A stretch of 44,795 nucleotides of DNA from NCBI GenBank assembly GCA_910577465.1, contig CAJTMM010000019.1:5756-50550 (forward strand), written 5' to 3'. This document shows positions 18,225 to 26,463 of the stretch, piece by piece. Every line of letters begins with the position of its first letter. The stretch's first letter is position 1. A program made the position numbers and the translations under genes. This DNA comes from an uncultured Muribaculaceae bacterium. Lineage in GTDB: Bacteria; Bacteroidota; Bacteroidia; Bacteroidales; Muribaculaceae. Below the pieces are notes generated by a model. That model saw nothing but the letters and a program-made list of their open reading frames with translations. It was not told where the DNA came from and did no database searches.

Positions 18225-18232
18225 CAAAGATA
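18225..18232 (-). promoter_or_regulatory. Probable promoter -7 element for the RND efflux operon
   Basis: The minus strand reads TATCTTTG, matching TAnnTTTG, in the 288-base region between tolC and the sulfatase gene. It predicts a leader of about 60 bases. No regulator gene is adjacent and no obvious operator palindrome was seen. Confidence 0.5.
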
Positions 18233-18394
18233 GTACATATATGTATGAAGAAGTTGCAGGTGTGGTGTATAAGTATTATAAAAAAGGTCAAAAAGGACAA
18301 TATAATTGTTTTTTTGTGTTATATGGAGTGCATGAGCATGTATGGCTATGTGGATTCTGCCAATCTGAATCCGGACGAAATAATAGAAAATAGC

Positions 18395-18402
18395 TATATT
18401 TG
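18395..18402 (+). promoter_or_regulatory. Probable promoter -7 element for the sulfatase gene
   Basis: TATATTTG matches TAnnTTTG and lies 44 bases before the ATG at 18447. An earlier ATG at 18428 opens only an 8-codon frame that stops across the sulfatase start, so 18447 is preferred. Confidence 0.5.
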
Positions 18403-18446
18403 TACGTAAATAATCGATTAACCAATTATGATAAAATTGTCTTGTT

Positions 18447-20018
18447 ATGGGTAAATCCAATCTTATCCGGCGATCGGTTACCGGATTATTTTCATTAAGT
18501 TCGTTGTTGCCGTCGTTTGCCGGCAATGTTCAGGATGAGCGTCCTAATATACTGTTTATCCTGAGCGATGACCATACTTCGCAGTCGTGGGGCATTTATG
18601 GTGGTATATTGGCAGATTATGCCTATAATCCCAATATCCGTCGTCTGGCATCAGAGGGAACTGTGCTCGAAAACTGCTTCTGCACCAATTCATTGTCGGC
18701 TCCGAGCCGCGCCAGCATTCTCACCGGCATGTACAGTCACAGAAACGGGCTTTATACACTTGCAGACACGTTTGATACCACGTTGCCAACCATAGCCACC
18801 GTGCTGCGTGACAATGGTTATGCCACAGCCCTGATGGGTAAGTGGCACTTAAAGTCGCAGCCGCAAGGATTTGATGAATATTCGATATTCTATGACCAGG
18901 GGGAATATCGCGATCCTACTTTCATAGACAGCAAGGATCCTTGGCCCGGAGACCGTCCGTTCGGTGAACGCGTGCGTGGATTTTCCACCGATATAGTCAC
19001 CGACAAGGCGATAGAATGGATTAAAGGGCAGGGTGGAGAAAAACCATTCCTGATGTGCTGCCACTTCAAGGCCACGCATGAACCGTATGATTATCCTATA
19101 AGAATGGCAGGATTATATGATGGTGTTACTTTTCCCGAACCTCACAATCTGCTGGACAGAGGACCTGAGACAAACGGACGTTCGTTTGAGGGACAGACTC
19201 TTGAGGAGTTATCCCGCCGATGGACAGAAGCTTCAAAAGACCCGGACAAATGGTGGTGCCGATATCCCGGGTTGCCATTTAGCGTAGACGGGTTGCATCC
19301 TACGGAAGCACGTCGCCGTGCATATCAGAAACTTGTGAAAGATTATATGAGGTGCGGCGCTACGATTGATGATAATATAGGACGGTTGCTCAATACGCTT
19401 GATGAGATGGGTATAGCCGACAATACGATTGTAATCTATGTATCGGACCAAGGTTATTTCCTGGGTGAGCACGGTTTCTTCGATAAGAGAATGTTTTACG
19501 AGGAGGCGGCAAGAATGCCGTTTGTGATACGATATCCCGGCAAGGTGAAAAGCGGTGCGCGCAATAAGGATTTGATATTGAATGTGGATTTCGCTCCGTT
19601 GCTTGCCGAATATGCAGGGGTGGAAATGCCACTGGCCCAGGGTCGAAGTTTTGCTTCTAACCTCAAGGGTGAAACACCTGATGACTGGCGAAAGTCGTTC
19701 TACTACCGTTATTGGACCACTCATGATGTGCGTCCGTCGCACATGGCTATCCGTACCGACCGTTATAAACTGATATTCTATTATGGGGCACGTTTGGGAA
19801 TGACAGACTCGGATGATGTTAACTTCACTCCTTCATGGGATTTGTATGACTTAAAAAATGACCCATACGAGGATTGTAATGTATATGGTGATAAGTCGTA
19901 TGCCCCGGTAGTGAAGAAATTGAAGGAGGAAATGATAAAACTACGCAAGGAAACCGGAGATACCGATGAATCTTCGGCGGAGATGCAGCAGATTCTATCG
20001 GAGTATTATTGGAAATAA
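18447..20018 (+). CDS. S1-family sulfatase, serine-type
   Basis: A 523-residue exported alkaline-phosphatase-fold sulfatase. The signal peptide is about residues 1-26. The opening NILFILSDDHTSQSW supplies the metal-binding Asp41-Asp42. The modification site is S84-A-P-S-R88 within TNSLSAPSRASILTG; a serine here means the formylglycine would be made by an anaerobic radical-SAM maturase (anSME), which is not in the window. Later blocks are ALMGKWHL (110s) and YVSDQGYFLGEHGFFDKRMFYEE, the second half of the metal site. The NSLSAPSRA context resembles sulfatases acting on GlcNAc-6-sulfate or host glycans, but the substrate is not certain. It is monocistronic, with no SusC/D pair nearby, and ends at a strong terminator. 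Confidence 0.92.
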   Translation: MGKSNLIRRSVTGLFSLSSLLPSFAGNVQDERPNILFILSDDHTSQSWGIYGGILADYAYNPNIRRLASEGTVLENCFCTNSLSAPSRASILTGMYSHRNGLYTLADTFDTTLPTIATVLRDNGYATALMGKWHLKSQPQGFDEYSIFYDQGEYRDPTFIDSKDPWPGDRPFGERVRGFSTDIVTDKAIEWIKGQGGEKPFLMCCHFKATHEPYDYPIRMAGLYDGVTFPEPHNLLDRGPETNGRSFEGQTLEELSRRWTEASKDPDKWWCRYPGLPFSVDGLHPTEARRRAYQKLVKDYMRCGATIDDNIGRLLNTLDEMGIADNTIVIYVSDQGYFLGEHGFFDKRMFYEEAARMPFVIRYPGKVKSGARNKDLILNVDFAPLLAEYAGVEMPLAQGRSFASNLKGETPDDWRKSFYYRYWTTHDVRPSHMAIRTDRYKLIFYYGARLGMTDSDDVNFTPSWDLYDLKNDPYEDCNVYGDKSYAPVVKKLKEEMIKLRKETGDTDESSAEMQQILSEYYWK

Positions 20019-20037
20019 ATAAGCCAAGGCAATAACT

Positions 20038-20080
20038 AAAAGTGCGGGAATCGCTGTATCTGAAGCGTCCCGCACTTTTT
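20038..20080. terminator. Bidirectional terminator between the sulfatase and ilvA genes
   Basis: The stem AAAAGTGCGGGA (20038-20049) pairs with TCCCGCACTTTT (20068-20079), with an inner CGCT/AGCG pair in the loop. The T-run on the plus strand ends the sulfatase transcript; the A-run on the left side gives a shorter T-run for the convergent ilvA transcript. Confidence 0.85.
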
Positions 20081-20108
20081 ATGCGTCGTATATTGAATGT
20101 GAAGCCAA

Positions 20109-21311
20109 TCAGTTTTCTACATGAAATCCGGCATCGCGCAATCCTTGCTTGATGATGTCGATGTGTTCCTGATTGCGTGTTTCCATCTCGATATGCAGCT
20201 TGCAACCGTTTATTTCAGTATTTGAAGAGTTGCGTTTATGTTCCACAGCAAGGATATTTGCTCCCAAGTTGCCTATAACGGAGCAAACCTTGGATAATTG
20301 TCCGGGTTTGTCGGAGAGTACTATGGTAACGGTGCAGTCGCGTCCGTTCTTTACAAGACCACGGGTTATGACACGGTTAAGCGAGGTGACATCAATGTTG
20401 CCACCCGATACGATGCATACCACTTTTTTACCTTTGATAGGCACCTTATTGAACATAGCGGCAGCTACGGATACGGCGCCGGCACCTTCGGCAACAAGTT
20501 TCTGCTGCTCGATGAGCGTAAGGATTGCAGCCGCCACTTCGTCGTCACTAACGGTTACAATCTCGTCGACATACTTGCGGCACATGTCGAAAGTGTTCAC
20601 CCCCGGTTCTTTTACCGCAATTCCGTCGGCGATGGTTGATACCGAGTCGAGCTTGATGCGGTTGCCCTCCTTCATGGAGCGGGTCATGGACGGTGCCCCT
20701 TCGGCTTGCACACCATATACTTTCACGTTCGGTTTTATGGTCTTGATAGTAAAAGCCACACCAGAGATGAGACCTCCTCCGCCTACCGGCACTATCACTG
20801 CATCGACATCGGGCATCTCTTCGATAATCTCCAATCCTATGGTTCCCTGGCCCGCTATCACAAGCGGGTCATCGAACGGGTGCACTAATGTATAGCCATG
20901 TTCTTTCTGCAATTCAAGTGCCTTACGGTAGGCATCGTCATAAACACCCGGTACCAAACAAACCTCAGCACCCAATGCCTTTGTGGCCTCTACTTTAGAT
21001 ATCGGTGCGCCTGCGGGAAGGCATATAATGGATTTAATGCCATTGTGAGTCGCACCGAGAGCCACTCCTTGTGCGTGGTTGCCTGCCGAACAAGCTATCA
21101 CACCACGTGATTTTTCTTCCTCAGATAGTTGTGAAATCTTGTAGTATGCTCCGCGAAGTTTAAAGGAACCGGTGTATTGAAGGTTTTCAGGCTTTAGATA
21201 CACTTGGGCTTCGGGATTTATTTTAGTCACGCCGATAAGTTTAGGGTGACGAGCCACATTCTGTAGGACCTCAGCGGCTTTATATACTTCCGCAATATCA
21301 ATCTGTGCCAT
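20109..21311 (-). CDS. ilvA: Threonine ammonia-lyase with C-terminal ACT domain
   Basis: A 400-residue fold-type II PLP enzyme converting L-threonine to 2-oxobutanoate and ammonia. The PLP lysine is K51 in YTGSFKLRGAYYKI; the phosphate-binding glycine loop is PVGGGGLISGV (about 175-185). A single ACT domain occupies about residues 325-400 (CTVTIVLSDKPGQLSKVCSVIG), so it has the short, single-ACT form rather than the two-ACT form of enterobacterial biosynthetic IlvA; it could serve isoleucine biosynthesis or threonine catabolism. No other ilv genes are nearby, and no T-box-like leader was seen upstream. It is monocistronic, convergent with the sulfatase and sharing its terminator. Confidence 0.93.
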   Translation of the reverse strand: MAQIDIAEVYKAAEVLQNVARHPKLIGVTKINPEAQVYLKPENLQYTGSFKLRGAYYKISQLSEEEKSRGVIACSAGNHAQGVALGATHNGIKSIICLPAGAPISKVEATKALGAEVCLVPGVYDDAYRKALELQKEHGYTLVHPFDDPLVIAGQGTIGLEIIEEMPDVDAVIVPVGGGGLISGVAFTIKTIKPNVKVYGVQAEGAPSMTRSMKEGNRIKLDSVSTIADGIAVKEPGVNTFDMCRKYVDEIVTVSDDEVAAAILTLIEQQKLVAEGAGAVSVAAAMFNKVPIKGKKVVCIVSGGNIDVTSLNRVITRGLVKNGRDCTVTIVLSDKPGQLSKVCSVIGNLGANILAVEHKRNSSNTEINGCKLHIEMETRNQEHIDIIKQGLRDAGFHVEN

Positions 21312-21336
21312 GTCGATTAGTATTTATTAGCGGTGG

Positions 21337-21344
21337 CAAATGTA
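21337..21344 (-). promoter_or_regulatory. Probable promoter -7 element for ilvA
   Basis: The minus strand reads TACATTTG, a match to TAnnTTTG, 25 bases before the ilvA ATG. A -33 box is not clear. Confidence 0.5.
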
Positions 21345-21437
21345 CAAAAAATTAATTATGAATGGATGCTCATGTATTCTAAATATGAACAAAAAGCGTA
21401 TCGGTAATTTTATAATTATGTATTATATGCAAACGGA

Positions 21438-22919
21438 ATGAAAATGGATACGATATATGGCAATTTAAGTAGAATCATAGAGCAGTGCGGTACCCTTACG
21501 GCTGTAATTGACGGTACATGCAGCATGACGTATGCCGAGCTGAACAGGTGGGTGGATGAGATTAGAGGATGTTTCCCAATCGAGAGACCGCAGTTTGTAG
21601 GGGTGGTCATGGATCATGGAATTGACATGATAGCTACGATATTAGCCGTGATAAAGTCAGGAGCCGGATATGTGGCGGCAGAACCATCGCTCCCCGAAGA
21701 ACGCATACGTTTCATGATGAGTGATGCGGGTGTGGATTTTGTGATAGCAGACAAGCGGTATGCCGGTATGACAGGTGGTGTGCCTGTCATTACATCGGAT
21801 ATGTTTGAAAACGCAGAGGATAAGAGTCCATTGCCGTCCGCTGAAATTTCCTCGGACAATCCCGCGTACGTATTGTACACGTCGGGAACGACCGGACGTC
21901 CAAAGGGTGTGGTGGTGACAAACGGTAATGTATGCCATTATGTGAAGGCATTTCAGCATGAATTTCATCCGGCACCCGGTGATGTGATGCTTCAATATTC
22001 CGTGTGCTCGTTTGATATATTCGTGGAGGAGGTGTTCACGACTTTACTGTCAGGTGCCACGCTCCTAATAGCTCCGGAATCAGTGAAGAATGATGTGGCG
22101 GAATTAATGAGTTTCGTAGTACGACAAGGAGTGACGATTATAAGCGGATTTCCGTATCTGCTTCTGGAGATTAATAAACTTGGGACGGTACCGCCGTCAT
22201 TGCGTTTGCTGATAAGCGGAGGTGATGTGCTTCGGTCGTCGTATGTAGACAGGATAATAGATAAAGTGGATATCTACAATACGTATGGTCCTTCAGAAAC
22301 CACGGTTTGTGCATCGTATTTCCGTTGCAACGATTATGAGCAGCTTTTAGACGGTACTTATCCGGTAGGAAAACCGGTACTCGGGGTGGAGGTTACCATA
22401 GTGGATGAATTTATGGAGCCGTTGCCCGCCGGAGAGGTCGGTGAATTGTGCATATCAGGTGGAGGTGTATCGCTCGGATATTTACATAGATGCCCGGAAA
22501 GTGATAACTTTGTGACACTTGAAGATGGACGGCGGTTGTATCGCTCCGGTGACTTAGGTTATGTTCTCGCTGACGGTAATATAGCATTCCTGCATAGAAA
22601 AGATTCACAAGTGATGATAATGGGGAAACGTGTGGAGTGCAGTGAGGTGGAAAATGTGTTGTGTAAATGCGATGATGTGGAGAGTGGGGTGGTGTGCTCT
22701 TATTTAGACACCAACGGGCTGTCTTATCTGGCAGCGTATATAGTGCCGAAAGACCGTAGACGATTTTCAATACACGGACTGAAGAAACGTCTTGAACGTT
22801 ATCTTACATCGTTCATGATACCTGAATATTTTGTGGCTATGAAAGAGATTCCGCTTACTCCCAATGGCAAACCGGACAAAGAAGCATTGCCTGTAGTTCT
22901 TAAAGATAGTGAGCTATGA
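21438..22919 (+). CDS. Stand-alone NRPS-type amino-acid adenylation enzyme
   Basis: 493 residues forming one complete adenylation domain and nothing else: A3 YTSGTTGRPKGV (147-158), A4 SFDIFVEEVF (191-200), A5 NTYGPSETT (281-289), A7 YRSGDLG (368-374), A8 with RKDSQVMIMGKR (387-398), and the A10 catalytic lysine K478 in LTPNGKPDKEAL. D193 aligns with the Asp that holds the substrate amino group in amino-acid-activating domains, which argues for an amino-acid substrate over a fatty or aryl acid. The position aligned with GrsA residue 239 appears to be Glu197, which may hint at a basic side chain (weak). No carrier, condensation or reductase domain is fused. Its stop overlaps the next start by 4 bases. 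Family relatives include DltA. The promoter is weak by eye (TAATTTTA at 21405). Confidence 0.88.
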   Translation: MKMDTIYGNLSRIIEQCGTLTAVIDGTCSMTYAELNRWVDEIRGCFPIERPQFVGVVMDHGIDMIATILAVIKSGAGYVAAEPSLPEERIRFMMSDAGVDFVIADKRYAGMTGGVPVITSDMFENAEDKSPLPSAEISSDNPAYVLYTSGTTGRPKGVVVTNGNVCHYVKAFQHEFHPAPGDVMLQYSVCSFDIFVEEVFTTLLSGATLLIAPESVKNDVAELMSFVVRQGVTIISGFPYLLLEINKLGTVPPSLRLLISGGDVLRSSYVDRIIDKVDIYNTYGPSETTVCASYFRCNDYEQLLDGTYPVGKPVLGVEVTIVDEFMEPLPAGEVGELCISGGGVSLGYLHRCPESDNFVTLEDGRRLYRSGDLGYVLADGNIAFLHRKDSQVMIMGKRVECSEVENVLCKCDDVESGVVCSYLDTNGLSYLAAYIVPKDRRRFSIHGLKKRLERYLTSFMIPEYFVAMKEIPLTPNGKPDKEALPVVLKDSEL

Positions 22920-23380
22920 TACATGTTATGGAGATAAATGAATTGCGCGATTGCGATAAGTTATTGCTGTGGCGCATGGAGGTGATAGGATGTGTGTTTG
23001 AAAATCCCACTGTGGGGTTGAAAGAACTGTATAAACAGAATAAGGAATATTATCGGCGGCATGTATCTGCGGGTACATACGTAGGATGTGAGGTCACGGC
23101 AGGTGATAAAGGTGTGGGATGCGGAGGTGTGTGTTTCTATGATGAGTTGCCGTCTCCGGATAATCCGTCGGGGCGTTGCGCATATATCATGAACATATAT
23201 GTGCGCCGGGCATATCGGGGATGTGGTGTTGGGACCAAGATTGTCAATTGGCTTGTAGCCGAAGCCCGAAAGCGTGGTATAACCAAGATAGTACTCGAAA
23301 CGACCGATGCGGGACGTGGGCTTTACCGAGCTACCGGCTTTGGAGAATATAAGGATATGATGAAGTATGTGAAGATATGA
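22916..23380 (+). CDS. GNAT-family N-acetyltransferase
   Basis: A 154-residue single GNAT domain. The acetyl-CoA pyrophosphate loop is RRAYRGCGVGTKI, with R101-G-C-G-V-G106 as the Q/RxxGxG signature; the preceding strand reads AYIMNIYVRRAY and the C-terminal strand has GLYRATGFGEY, the typical YrxxGF block. It starts within the stop of the adenylation gene (ATGA, 22916-22919) and its own stop overlaps the next start in the same way, so the three proteins are probably translated together. The acceptor is unknown; an amine of the amino acid or product handled by the neighbours is a reasonable guess, not shown. Confidence 0.9.
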   Translation: MIHVMEINELRDCDKLLLWRMEVIGCVFENPTVGLKELYKQNKEYYRRHVSAGTYVGCEVTAGDKGVGCGGVCFYDELPSPDNPSGRCAYIMNIYVRRAYRGCGVGTKIVNWLVAEARKRGITKIVLETTDAGRGLYRATGFGEYKDMMKYVKI

Positions 23381-24048
23381 AAAGCGGGAAAATTGGGGCA
23401 TTGGATTGCGCGTATGTAAAGAGCGATGATTCGGCAAATGTATGTTATATATTGTCATTTGCACCGCTTGACGACAGGTGGGTATCTATGGCGGCTGAGT
23501 GCTACGGTTGTTCGATAGTGGTGGTGACCGGCATGGATTGGGACAATGACCTGACTCCGTGGCGTGCGCCCGGAGTACCGGATGGATGTAAACCGTTTGC
23601 AGGCAATGCCGGTCAATTCCTGTCGAAAATCAGACATGAGGTAATATCTGAAGCGGAACGCAGTCTCGGGCTATCCGGGATTGTGGAGCGTACGCTTGCC
23701 GGAGTATCCCTATCGGGGTTATTTGCAATATGGGCTTGGATACAATGTGACACGTTCAAAAACGTGGTGTCGATTTCCGGCTCGTTTTGGTACGAGAATT
23801 TCACCAAGTGGATTTCCGACACAGCCATTCCTAAAAAGACAGGACTGGCATATATTTCTCTCGGACGTAAGGAACCGTATTCACCCGTCAAGGCATTCCG
23901 TACGGTAGGGGACGCGACAACTACCGTTGTAGACATGTTGAAGCGTAGCGGAATACAGGTGGTGTTTAATTGGGAGCCCGGTACGCATTACGCTCCGTTG
24001 TATCCACGACTTACCAATGCCATGGATGCAATTTTTCTCGGCAAATAA
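23377..24048 (+). CDS. Esterase-like alpha/beta hydrolase
   Basis: A 223-residue protein without a signal peptide. The nucleophile elbow is LAGVSLSGLFAIWA with Ser111; a candidate acidic residue is E166 in SLGRKE, and the catalytic histidine H204 in PGTHYAPLYPRL. This order resembles the putative-esterase family that includes enterochelin esterases (Fes/IroE) and S-formylglutathione hydrolases. It overlaps the GNAT gene by 4 bases and ends the three-gene unit 106 bases before maeB. In such a setting it could release or hydrolyse an aminoacyl or peptidyl ester, or act as an editing thioesterase; this is inference. Confidence 0.8.
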   Translation: MKSGKIGALDCAYVKSDDSANVCYILSFAPLDDRWVSMAAECYGCSIVVVTGMDWDNDLTPWRAPGVPDGCKPFAGNAGQFLSKIRHEVISEAERSLGLSGIVERTLAGVSLSGLFAIWAWIQCDTFKNVVSISGSFWYENFTKWISDTAIPKKTGLAYISLGRKEPYSPVKAFRTVGDATTTVVDMLKRSGIQVVFNWEPGTHYAPLYPRLTNAMDAIFLGK

Positions 24049-24111
24049 TAAAATTAATTAAATATTGCGAACGGTATGAAACCAATGGACTCACTGAATT
24101 GTAATTTTCAA

Positions 24112-24119
24112 TACTTTTG
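24112..24119 (+). promoter_or_regulatory. Probable promoter -7 element for maeB
   Basis: TACTTTTG matches TAnnTTTG, 35 bases before the ATG at 24155. It probably drives the run maeB to the SPOR gene. No clear -33 box was found. Confidence 0.55.
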
Positions 24120-24154
24120 TACCGTATTTACACATTAATAATAACATCAGTAAA

Positions 24155-26446
24155 ATGTCAACCATAACCAAAGAAGCAGCCCTTGAATATCACCGTGAAG
24201 GTAAGCCGGGCAAGATAGAGGTGGTACCCACCAAACCATATTCGACACAACATGATCTGGCACTCGCTTATTCGCCCGGTGTAGCATATCCGTGCAAGGA
24301 GATAGAGAAGAAGCCCGAGGATGTGTATGAGTACACCAATAAGGGAAATCTTGTTGCCGTGATATCCAACGGTACCGCCGTGTTAGGTCTTGGAGATATA
24401 GGCGCTCTTGCCGGTAAGCCGGTGATGGAGGGCAAAGCATTGCTATTTAAAATATTTGCGGGTCTTGATTGTTTTGACCTTGAGGTAAATGAGAATGACC
24501 CCGACAAATTCATATCTATAGTCAAGGCGTTGGCTCCTACATTCGGCGGTATAAATCTTGAGGATATCAAAGCTCCGGAGTGTTTCGAGATAGAACGTCG
24601 GCTTAAAGAGGAGTGCGACATACCGGTAATGCATGATGACCAGCATGGCACCGCCATAATATCGGCAGCCGGATTGCTCAACGCCCTTGAGATACAGAAT
24701 AAAAAGATTGAGGATATAAAACTTGTGGTCAATGGCGCAGGAGCTGCCGCTGTGTCGTGTACCAAACTCTACATAGCCCTTGGTGTAAAGAAAGAGAATG
24801 TGGTGATGTGCGACAGCAAAGGTGTGATAAATTCCTCACGCACCAATCTCAACGGACAGAAACGGGAATTTATGACCGAGCGGAATATCAATACTCTTGC
24901 AGAGGCTATGGTAGATGCCGATGTGTTCCTCGGACTGTCGGTAAAGGATGTCGTGACGACTGAAATGCTGCAGTCGATGGCTCCAAACCCTATAGTATTC
25001 GCATTGGCAAATCCCGATCCGGAAATAGCTTATGATAAGGCTATGGCTTCGCGACCGGACCTGATATTCGCGACCGGACGAAGTGATTACCCCAATCAGA
25101 TAAACAATGTGCTTGGATTCCCATATATATTCCGTGGAGCATTGGACAGCGGGGCTACCATGATAAACGAGGCAATGAAGCTTGCCGCGGTGCGTGCAAT
25201 AGCGGATTTGGCAAAACTTCCGGTGCCGCCTGTTGTGAACACGGCTTATGACATGACCGATATCCATTATGGACGTGATTATATATTGCCCAAGCCCCTT
25301 GATCCACGCTTGCTTACCACTGTGGCTCCTGCTGTGGCTCGCGGAGCTATGGAGAGCGGTGTGGCAAAACGTCCGATTCAGGATTGGGAAGCTTACGATG
25401 AGAAATTGCGTAAACTCATGGGCTATGACAATAAGTTGATGCGTAGTATATTCGACCAAGCTAAGTCTAAACCCAAACGCGTGGTATTCGGCGAAGCCAA
25501 TACTGATAATATGCTCAAGGCTGCGGTGATAGCTAAGAAGGAAGGTCTGATAATACCGATATTGCTTGGCAATGAGGAGATGATAGAGAAACGAGCTCAA
25601 CGTCTCGGATTGGATATCTCGGGAATAGAGATAGTGAACTTGCGTCATGACCGTGAAGCTCCGCGCCGTAAACGTTATGCCACCAAGTTCGTTGAAAAGC
25701 GTCAGCGTGAGGGATTGACATATCCGGAAGCGAAAGAGAAGATGTTTGACCGTAATTATTTCGGTATGATGATGGTGCAGGAGGGTGATGCCGACGCATT
25801 CCTTGGCGGTACATACTCGGCGTCACATGCCATAGGTCAGATAGCGACCGAGGTGGTAGGCATACGTCCGACTTACAACCACTTTGCCGCCATGCACATA
25901 ATCAATACCAAACGCGGTACATTCTTCCTTGCCGATACGCAGGTAAATAAGGATGTAGATGCCGATACATTGTTTGACATAGCCCGTCTGACCCGTAATT
26001 CGGTGGAGTATTTCGCCCACAAGCCCGTGATGGCAATGGTTTCGTACAGTAATTTCGGCTCAAGCAGCGAGCCGGAATGCTGTCATTCGCGCGAGGTGGT
26101 CAACAGGATGCACGAACGTTACCCCGATTTGCTGATAGATGGTGAGATGTCGATAAATTATGCGCTGAATACCGATATGCGCGATAAGACATTCCCATTC
26201 AACAAGCTTAATGGTGAGGCGGTAAATACGTTGATATTCCCAAATCTAAGTTCGGCAAGCACGGCTTACCGCATGATGCTCGAAATGGGATTGGGAGATG
26301 CCATAGGTCCTATTCAGATGGGATTGAACAAGCCTATCCACTATATCAGTGTCAACTCACCGGTCCGTAATATACTCAACCTTGCAGTAGTGGCAGGATT
26401 GGATGCGCAAGTGCTTGAAACTTCCGGCGGGCTGATAGACCGTTAA
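24155..26446 (+). CDS. maeB: NADP-type malic enzyme with C-terminal phosphotransacetylase-like domain
   Basis: A 763-residue MaeB-type protein. The N-terminal malic-enzyme half (about 1-420) shows YSPGVAYPCKEIE, the metal-binding block DDQHGTAIISAAGLLNAL (about 150-167), the dinucleotide loop VNGAGAAAVSCTKL (about 192-205) and FALANPDPEI. The C-terminal half (about 430-763) resembles phosphate acetyltransferase (FGEANTDNMLKAAVIAKKEG, FLGGTYSASHAIGQI); in this class it is usually regulatory rather than catalytic. The enzyme decarboxylates malate to pyruvate with NAD(P)H formation. It begins a run of four plus-strand genes with gaps of 13-22 bases. Confidence 0.95.
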   Translation: MSTITKEAALEYHREGKPGKIEVVPTKPYSTQHDLALAYSPGVAYPCKEIEKKPEDVYEYTNKGNLVAVISNGTAVLGLGDIGALAGKPVMEGKALLFKIFAGLDCFDLEVNENDPDKFISIVKALAPTFGGINLEDIKAPECFEIERRLKEECDIPVMHDDQHGTAIISAAGLLNALEIQNKKIEDIKLVVNGAGAAAVSCTKLYIALGVKKENVVMCDSKGVINSSRTNLNGQKREFMTERNINTLAEAMVDADVFLGLSVKDVVTTEMLQSMAPNPIVFALANPDPEIAYDKAMASRPDLIFATGRSDYPNQINNVLGFPYIFRGALDSGATMINEAMKLAAVRAIADLAKLPVPPVVNTAYDMTDIHYGRDYILPKPLDPRLLTTVAPAVARGAMESGVAKRPIQDWEAYDEKLRKLMGYDNKLMRSIFDQAKSKPKRVVFGEANTDNMLKAAVIAKKEGLIIPILLGNEEMIEKRAQRLGLDISGIEIVNLRHDREAPRRKRYATKFVEKRQREGLTYPEAKEKMFDRNYFGMMMVQEGDADAFLGGTYSASHAIGQIATEVVGIRPTYNHFAAMHIINTKRGTFFLADTQVNKDVDADTLFDIARLTRNSVEYFAHKPVMAMVSYSNFGSSSEPECCHSREVVNRMHERYPDLLIDGEMSINYALNTDMRDKTFPFNKLNGEAVNTLIFPNLSSASTAYRMMLEMGLGDAIGPIQMGLNKPIHYISVNSPVRNILNLAVVAGLDAQVLETSGGLIDR

Positions 26447-26463
26447 CCCAACTTGATTAACTG

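Noticed and set aside
20173..20895. 240-codon plus-strand open frame opposite ilvA
   Set aside because: It is antisense to a complete threonine ammonia-lyase; the low-complexity Pro/Thr/Ser text is typical of a shadow frame.
21312..21437. Possible T-box or leader peptide before ilvA
   Set aside because: The -7 element is 25 bases from the start codon, leaving no room, and no repeated Ile/Thr codons are present.
24836..25648. 270-codon minus-strand open frame opposite maeB
   Set aside because: It is antisense to the malic enzyme; His/Tyr/Ser-rich text without domain motifs.
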